Origin: Galaxea fascicularis
Lineage: Eukaryota; Cnidaria; Anthozoa; Scleractinia; Euphylliidae
DNA length: 64,000 nucleotides
NCBI GenBank assembly: GCA_948470475.1
Contig: OX419341.1
Span: 22,883,207 to 22,947,206, forward strand
Direction of reading: 5' to 3'
In this document: one piece after another, positions 57,936 to 64,000 of the stretch
Numbering within the stretch: the stretch's first letter is position 1
Layout of the letters: every line of letters starts with the position of its first letter
Notes under the pieces: generated by a model
What the model was told of the DNA's origin: nothing
Seen by the model: the letters and a program-made list of their open reading frames with translations, nothing else
Database searches by the model: none
Translations under genes and position numbers: made by a program

Positions 57936-58800
57936 ACGTTCCGATTTGAATAATTACCGCCCTATTTCTATTATTCCTGTTGAAGCTAAGGGTCTTTGAG
58001 AGAATCATATACAATCAATTTTAACTGAAAATAATCTTAATTTCCTTTAATTAGTCAGGGTTTCGTACACTTCACTCTACTGCTACTGCCTTGCTCGAAG
58101 CCACAGGTGATTGGGCTTTTAATATCGATAAAGGTAATGTTAACGCAGTGGTTTTTCTAGCTCTGAAGAAAGCTTTTGACACCATCGATCACTCTATGTT
58201 GCTATCTAAATTAAAAGCCAATGGTGTCGGGAGAAACTCGTCTAACTTGTTTAAATCCTACTTGTATAATCGTTCGCAGAAATGCTTTGTAAATGGTTCT
58301 CTCTCGGATAGCCAACCCCTAACTTGCGGTATTCCTCAAGGTGCAATTCTTGGGCCTCTCCTCTTTATACTCTACATAAATGATCCACCGAACCGTCTTG
58401 TTAACTCACACCCTAGAATGTATGTAGATGATACTCATTTGAGTTTTGCCAGTAACGATGTTGCGCATCTAGAGGAAAGTATGAACGATGATCTAACTAA
58501 TTTACTGAATGGTTAATAGCAAATAAGCTCACTCTTAATAAGTCTGAGACTGAGTTTATGTTGATTGGTTCAAGTTTCAATAGACTCCCGTCTTTTACTA
58601 TCGATAGTAATCCAACAAGTAGAATTTAAGAAATCTCTTGGAGTGTATATTGATGAAAACTTAACTTGGAACGTACATATCGAACATATTTCCAAAAAAA
58701 TTACCTCTGGTACTGGCATCTTGAGTCTCTATCCATTAAACTACAAAAACTACAGAATCGTGCTGCACGTATTTTGACCTCTTCGTCTTGTTTCAAACTC
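57936..58800 (+). pseudogene. LINE reverse transcriptase, 3' half of the split LINE
   Basis: It resumes after the TIR element with NNYRPIS, then (58091-58516) LALKKAFDTIDHSMLLSKL, GIPQGAILGPLLFILYIND and the catalytic YVDD (MYVDDTHLSF). After a stop at about 58514-58516 and frame shifts it gives LGVYIDENLTWNVHI and KLQKLQNRAARILTSSS. CR1/L2/Jockey-type. Dead because of stops and frameshifts, though motifs are well kept. Confidence 0.8.
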
Positions 58801-58895
58801 ATTATCATACATTATCATACCCAAAAACAAATTAAAGGAAATAAAATTTTAACCAAGGATAAAATTGAGCCACACCATATACAGTATGTTGCCGA
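58801..58895. repeat. Repeat related to the fold-back at 40625
   Basis: AACCAAGGATAAAATTGAGC and ATTATCATACATTATCATAC match parts of the 40625-40756 element; probably LINE 3' UTR or an associated repeat. Confidence 0.55.
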
Positions 58896-60444
58896 GTATC
58901 CTGACACTTCACTCAAAAACTGATATATAACCTTCCTTCCTCTGTCTCAAGAGTTCTGAAATTTCGCCTTGAGGCAATCCATTTAGTTTGTAATATGACG
59001 ACAAAATTAAAAGTTAATTGTTTTTACCTTTGTATATCTTTCTGCAGACCTCTTTAGTAGTGTCGTTTCAAATGTCCAACACTGAGTTCCCTTCAAAATG
59101 CACTCTTTACAGACCCTTGATTGGACAGCGGTAGTTTCAAGGCGCAGTGAAAAGTGTAAATATTAGCCTTGCAAATCTCATTCATTCGTACAGAACGGCG
59201 CCTTCTGCAAGTGTTTCGCAACCTAAAAGCCCATTAACGAAAACTTGCATTCAAAAGCTGGAATGTTTGACTTCCTTTCGGAATACTTCTCTTGTCAGAA
59301 ATTAATAAGCTCATCGCAAAAATTGGAATTGTTTTTTAACTATCCGGATACAGGTATACCGTCCGGATACTGGGCAATATACTGTAAATGTTAATAAAAA
59401 GATGGAATACTTGCCGTCCATATATCATGTCGGTCATTTTTAATTGTCAAGGCCTCGTCGTTAACCTCATAATAGCTGGTAAAAAGAATTTCTGTTGTGT
59501 AGAAAACGAGTAACGGTCTCTGAAATACTTCGAATTTGTGTCCTCAGAAGGGTGATCGCCACCAAAAACCACCAAAATGAGACATTCATTCAAACATGTT
59601 GTTGCGTTCAACGAAGTGGGACGCAAGCCTAATTTTAGCCTGTGGCTTTCAGGAGTTGGTATGCCTGTGTAAGGTTATATTCTGGAAAATCCACATTCCT
59701 GTAAGGACACCAAAATGGCCGCCCCGCTTGATTTTTGCAGGGGTATGTCACGACCAGTAAACTGGTAACGCAAATTAAGATATGTGAGACATGTGATCTG
59801 ACAAACATGTGCTCATGAGACATGTGATGTGAGATTTCACAAACATGTGAACATGCGAGCAGGCTATGTGAACTTCGGACTTTCTTTCCATGTGCTCTCG
59901 ATACCTCAGCAGCGTTGGATTTAGTCAAAGATTTCGATAAATGTTAACCTCAAATTAGCCTGCGAACAAGCTCCTGGTGAGCCCGAACGAACGTTTAAAT
60001 AACATCATACTCGAAAGGACTATTTAATATAATACTTACCCAGCTTCAAAGTTCCACCGCAAAGCATACAGTAAGTCCCTCTAACATTGAACGCACTCTA
60101 TAATCTGCGATTACTGCTAGTTTTAGACTTCTAAAGTTCTTTATGTGCTTTCCAACTGGCATAGTAAATTCTAAAGGAGGATTCTTGTACACTTTCACAT
60201 GTGTTATGCTGTTATTGCCTTTTTTTACATGTTCCCGTGTTCTTCTCGATCCAGTGAAGTACTTTTGTAATCTGGTATGCGTTTTTGTATACAATTATGC
60301 TTCCGATATGCACTTCTGTATTTTTATACGTTCTTGCGATTTCTATTGAGTTCTTCCGCTCCTCCTATCGCATTATGAGAAATTTTATGCTGACGTCATA
60401 CCGCGGATGACACTCAGTGGCCAAAAAAAAAATTGGCCGAGCTT
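58896..60444. other. Non-coding, with ACATGTGA repeats and a solo TAGCCTGCGAAC end
   Basis: At about 59776-59875 ACATGTGA-type units recur (GAGACATGTGAT twice, ACAAACATGTG twice). At 59955 TAGCCTGCGAACAAGCTCC matches the terminus of the element at 41245-42510, with no partner end seen nearby. No gene is supported. Confidence 0.45.
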
Positions 60445-60886
60445 AAGGCCCTAGCAAACGGCTTCAACATTTGCTTCAACATCCATTCGATTTTGTTGAA
60501 CGCTGTTGAAGGTTGTTGAATGATGTCGAACGGTGGGATGAGCAAACGGTTTCAACATTTCATTCAACAAACTTAGTGAGTGGTGACCATGGTTACGTCT
60601 TCTTCATTGCGCATGCGCTTGCTCAACAATGTTGAAAGAGCGGGGGCAAACGACTTCAACTCCGTTTCAACATTCCGAACATTCCAGACAGCAAAAGAAA
60701 TGTCTGAAATGTTGAACGCATGTTGAAGCAAAGTTTAAACGCCTTTAAACTCTTTCAACATCGATTCAACATCGTTTCAACACGTTTCAACAAGTTGGAA
60801 AGGGAGTGGCAAACGCTTTCAACATTGCCATTCAACAAAATCGAAAGGATGTTGAAACAAATGTTGAAGCCGTTTGCTAGGGCCTT
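60445..60886. mobile_element. MITE rich in TTCAAC/GTTGAA, PIF/Harbinger-like
   Basis: The ends AGGCCCTAGCAAACGGCTTC and complement are nearly perfect for about 40 bp. TTA stands next to both ends, the usual PIF/Harbinger 3-bp target. The interior repeats TTCAAC or GTTGAA more than twenty times. Confidence 0.75.
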
Positions 60887-63323
60887 TAGGGGAATGGATC
60901 ATGTGATGTTGAAATGGCCGACAACATAGACTGTCGCATAGCAACAAGAAAACCACCTTCGCTGGTCTTCTTGATTTGTTTGATCTTTTGAACCAGACAT
61001 CTGCAGGAACTCTCTTTAAAAATAAAATGGTCGTCATAATTTCATTTGTGTAACACATTCTTTCTAATCCGACGATGGTGCAAAAAGACGAAGACGTTGG
61101 TATCCTTCATGTCTGTGAACTCATTTTCTTCTCTCTGGTACATTTTCATTTTTCATATTGAGCATACGTAAACTAAAGCTGATTCCAACATAGAATAATT
61201 ACAGAAAGAAATTAATCAGAATATGGCGTATTCGCCATTAAAACTAGACGCAGTGATGCCAATCTTTGCAATTTTATCTAAGATTTTGAAACATGTTACG
61301 TAATATCTGTAAAAATAGCTTCATGAAGGCGACAGGTTTTAAACGGTTTCCATATAAAGTTCGAATTTCAAAACATCTTTGCCCTGATTGCTCATGAATG
61401 AAGTAGGACGTTATCTGTTCTTAACGCCAGACAGTGCATGGGGCGAGCCGTGTTTAGGGCGATGTGATGTTTGTTGAGATCTTAATTCAAGACTGCTTCT
61501 CCCTCGACTTGTTTGTCGCTAGATTAAGCGGTTTATAACGAGTTAATATAATGAATTATACAATGCCACCTCCGATAATTCGTTTTAGTTACCTTTAAAA
61601 CGCCGATAATGTTAACTGTATTCGAAAATTTGGCCCACACCTTGTCGGCTCTTCTCAAGAACCCATGTTTTTTTTATTTAATTTTCAGAAAACCTGTCTC
61701 CAATCACAATCGAATCTTTGCCAATCTACACCTCGCTAGAAGCAAATTACGCAATTTCTCTTTTTATCTATGAACACTTTCAACTCCAATAACAATCACA
61801 CAAACAACATAGCGCTTAAAATAACAGCATACGTTTACACCGACAAGTTTCTGTGATGCTGACGAATCAAACTTTGCCAAGTTCGAAGACATTTTATTCA
61901 CTCTTTGTCCATTCTCTTTAATCTGCCTTGGCAAGGCTTTCTTTATGAAATCCCGTTTGAATCCTGGTCCTCGGAAAATGAAAGACAAAATCTGTTTCTT
62001 CCTTTCTGAAAGTGACTATCCCCAAACCATGGTCCACAAAGTACATAAGACAATACTCGTAAAATGTATCTTTCTCTCTGTGTGTCAACACAACCGGATG
62101 GTTGGTTGTATGAAAAAAAGCAAATAACTGATTTAGATATTCGAGTTCTATGAAGATTTATAGAACAGTTTCAACTTGAATATAGACCGGAAAAGTTCTG
62201 CTCAGTACGGGTTCCATTATGTTTGCATGGACGTCCACAGAAATGAAAAATAGAATTAAGCTAAACGTCATGATAAATATGCAGCACCACGGGGAAGCGC
62301 CGCTAAAAGGCTTTCACTTAAGTAATCACCCGCCTTTAGGATTTCAGTTAACCTTAGGAGAAACAACACTCCAGAAAGGAAATTGCTCGGTAGCTTTTCA
62401 TAAGTGACTAGACATTTCTTAGATGTTTCGCAGACTCAGAAGTTAGAACAAAGTTGCCTAAAGCAAAGTAGCCGGCTAGCTAAAATTAATAAGTATAACG
62501 TTTGGTTGAGTCAGCATACTTTACTAAATTCAAACCGGATACAAAGAATTACTGTTAGATCAGTATTTACGAAAGAATCGAAACAACTACGGAATGACCT
62601 ATTTCACCAGAGCCTAGTGACAAATTTTTGATTTTGCGGTTACCCGTAGCTCTGCGATAATTATTTAATTTTTTCAAACAATAAATCAGCTACTCTAACA
62701 CCCGGCACCAAGTGTCTAAATAATTATTCTGCGCAAACATAAAAAGCGATTCATCCAGATATCTGTAAAAGGTTCTAGCCACTGGCTTTAAGATGGTGGC
62801 AAAAACATTTCTTAGTATTTCCTTAAGCAACCATCAATATGGTACCCTATTTTTTTTAACAATACTTTTGCGAATGTATTTTTCACAAAAACCTAGTTCT
62901 AGTGGACAACTCTTTTTCTCTCGAGAAAACAAATTCAATTTCTTTACCTAACGTATTGAACCACTGTAATACTGATAATTCATAAAAACACAAGATCGTT
63001 TCCCTATACTGATTAGATTATTTGATGACTGATCTTTAAGAAAAAAAGTATTATAACAAAGACCTTACGTGTCTTATAGCAACTCTTACCATTCGCCTTG
63101 AGTCCGTTCATATTATTAAAATCAGTCTTCGGTGACTTAACCAACAATGTTCGTTTTTAACTGGCGTCTTGGCGCCTCTTAACAAACACCTTAAATTTTG
63201 AATACATTTGTACGAGTTTGTAAGCTTTCGCGTAGCCTTTCAAGACTTCAAGACTTCCTCTATTGCTAAAAGTTTTTGTGAACTCGCGTAAAATCTCCGT
63301 CGGCGATCATTCGTAGTTCCCAA
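60887..63323. other. Intergenic, nothing recognised
   Basis: Short open frames (61764-61988 minus, 62219-62407 and 62404-62631 plus) show no domain, signal or splice support. No repeats recognised. Confidence 0.4.
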
Positions 63324-63818
63324 TTACAACAGGTGCATTTCATACAGAAGCCTACGCGTGACAAGTATCTCTCGATACCCACGCAAGTTGACTCCGGCGT
63401 CATTCCAAATGTTGCGCTCCATTTCTTCGCAAATTGCGTGTCTTCTGCAGCGTACGCGAACAGGTTCCTTCTCACGGTCAGTTTCGCCTTCTCCGTCGAG
63501 CGCTATCGAGTTAAACTTCGAACTTTCTGGCGCTCCTTTGCACCGATTCTCGACAAAATCGTCGAAGTCTTTCGACGACGATCTAGGTCTCATGTTCTCG
63601 TCTTGAGACTTGGACTTGGAGAAGAAAGAGCGCGGCTCCTCCACTTCATCCTGCGTTGCCAGCTTTTTGTATCTTTTTGAGGGAACGCTAAATTTCCTTG
63701 AAACGTAACAGAGTGGTTGGTGAATACAGCCACGGCTGGAGCGATTTTCTCTCGCTTCTTTCATCTTCATTATCGTGCGTAGCCCTCCGCGCGACAACCA
63801 AGCTTTAGGCCTCTGCAA
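63324..63818 (-). CDS. Intronless protein of unknown family, member B (paralogue of 44048-44569)
   Basis: One frame of 164 residues, ATG at 63818-63816, stop at 63326-63324. It shares with member A, in order: HQPL / HEPI near residue 33, a PRSFFS / ERDLFS motif, DDFVENR / DDFDENR, and the C-terminal block RRHAICEEMERNI, then GVNLRGYREILVT and LLYEMHLL directly before the stop. The middle is Ser/Lys-rich with a charged GEGETDREKEP stretch. No signal peptide or membrane segment. The C-terminal block is the most conserved and probably the functional part. No known family recognised; a regulatory or binding role is only inference. Confidence 0.75.
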   Translation of the reverse strand: MQRPKAWLSRGGLRTIMKMKEARENRSSRGCIHQPLCYVSRKFSVPSKRYKKLATQDEVEEPRSFFSKSKSQDENMRPRSSSKDFDDFVENRCKGAPESSKFNSIALDGEGETDREKEPVRVRCRRHAICEEMERNIWNDAGVNLRGYREILVTRRLLYEMHLL

Positions 63819-64000
63819 GCCTCTTTCTTCTTAACAGAATGAGGAAGTCGCAGAGCTCCGTCCGCTTGCAAGGAGATATGACAGACAAATTGAGGGATCA
63901 CCGTTTAGTTGCATTGTTCTCGATGGCTTTCTATTGGTGAAAGTGCATAAAAGTGACAGGTATGAATAATTACGATATGAAAAGCGGACACAATGAATAC
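63819..64000. promoter_or_regulatory. Upstream flank of member B
   Basis: 182 bp to the window end. ATTGGTG at 63931-63937 is a CCAAT box in plus-strand reading of the inverted form, about 115 bp upstream of the start; no TATA box is obvious. Confidence 0.3.

Overview
The window is nuclear DNA of an invertebrate animal. The evidence is intron-rich genes with GT-AG junctions, a protein-kinase gene of 23 coding exons over 24.6 kb, A+T-rich introns and many fold-back (MITE-like), SINE, LINE and TIR elements. Several repeat families and the sushi plus GCC2/GCC3-type gene look anthozoan (coral or sea anemone). That taxon call is inference, not proof.

Layout. (1) 0.5-4.7 kb: the 3' end of an extracellular multidomain gene (sushi/CCP, then ephrin-receptor-like GCC2/GCC3 modules), in six phase-consistent exons. 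(2) 7.4-9.3 kb: a two-exon gene for a predicted 100-residue secreted protein with a signal peptide, a basic middle and a Ser/Asp/Glu-rich tail. (3) 12.1-36.7 kb: a complete MELK orthologue (maternal embryonic leucine-zipper kinase). The 23 exons chain in phase to 630 codons plus stop, with all kinase motifs, a UBA-like segment, a variable linker and a C-terminal KA1 domain. Its introns are packed with mobile elements. (4) 36.7-43.6 kb: a mobile-element zone with a LINE reverse-transcriptase relic holding a TTAA-flanked MITE, and a 1.27-kb TIR element carrying a RecQ-like helicase fragment that is itself split by a 5S-rRNA-derived SINE. (5) 44.0-45.0 kb: an intronless minus-strand gene (family member A), with a small Cys-containing secreted-type reading frame (start damaged) diverging from it. 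(6) 47-54.3 kb: a decayed multicopy protein gene cut by a LINE 3' end, a Penelope-like relic, an 11-bp minisatellite, and a 251-bp tandem repeat with two identical tRNA-like genes. (7) 54.5-61 kb: a LINE split by a second helicase-carrying TIR element with an exact 9-bp target duplication, plus further MITEs. (8) 63.3-63.8 kb: a second intronless minus-strand gene (member B), clearly paralogous to member A.

The genes do not form an operon or pathway. The points of most interest are: the unrecognised paralogous pair (44.0 and 63.3 kb); two structurally alike 1.27-kb TIR elements carrying truncated RecQ-like helicase sequence, one also carrying a second exon with its splice donor (Pack-MULE-like); the strictly phased 11-bp palindromic array; the tRNA-bearing 251-bp repeat; and the secreted acidic-tailed protein. 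No CRISPR, bacterial operon or viral gene was seen.
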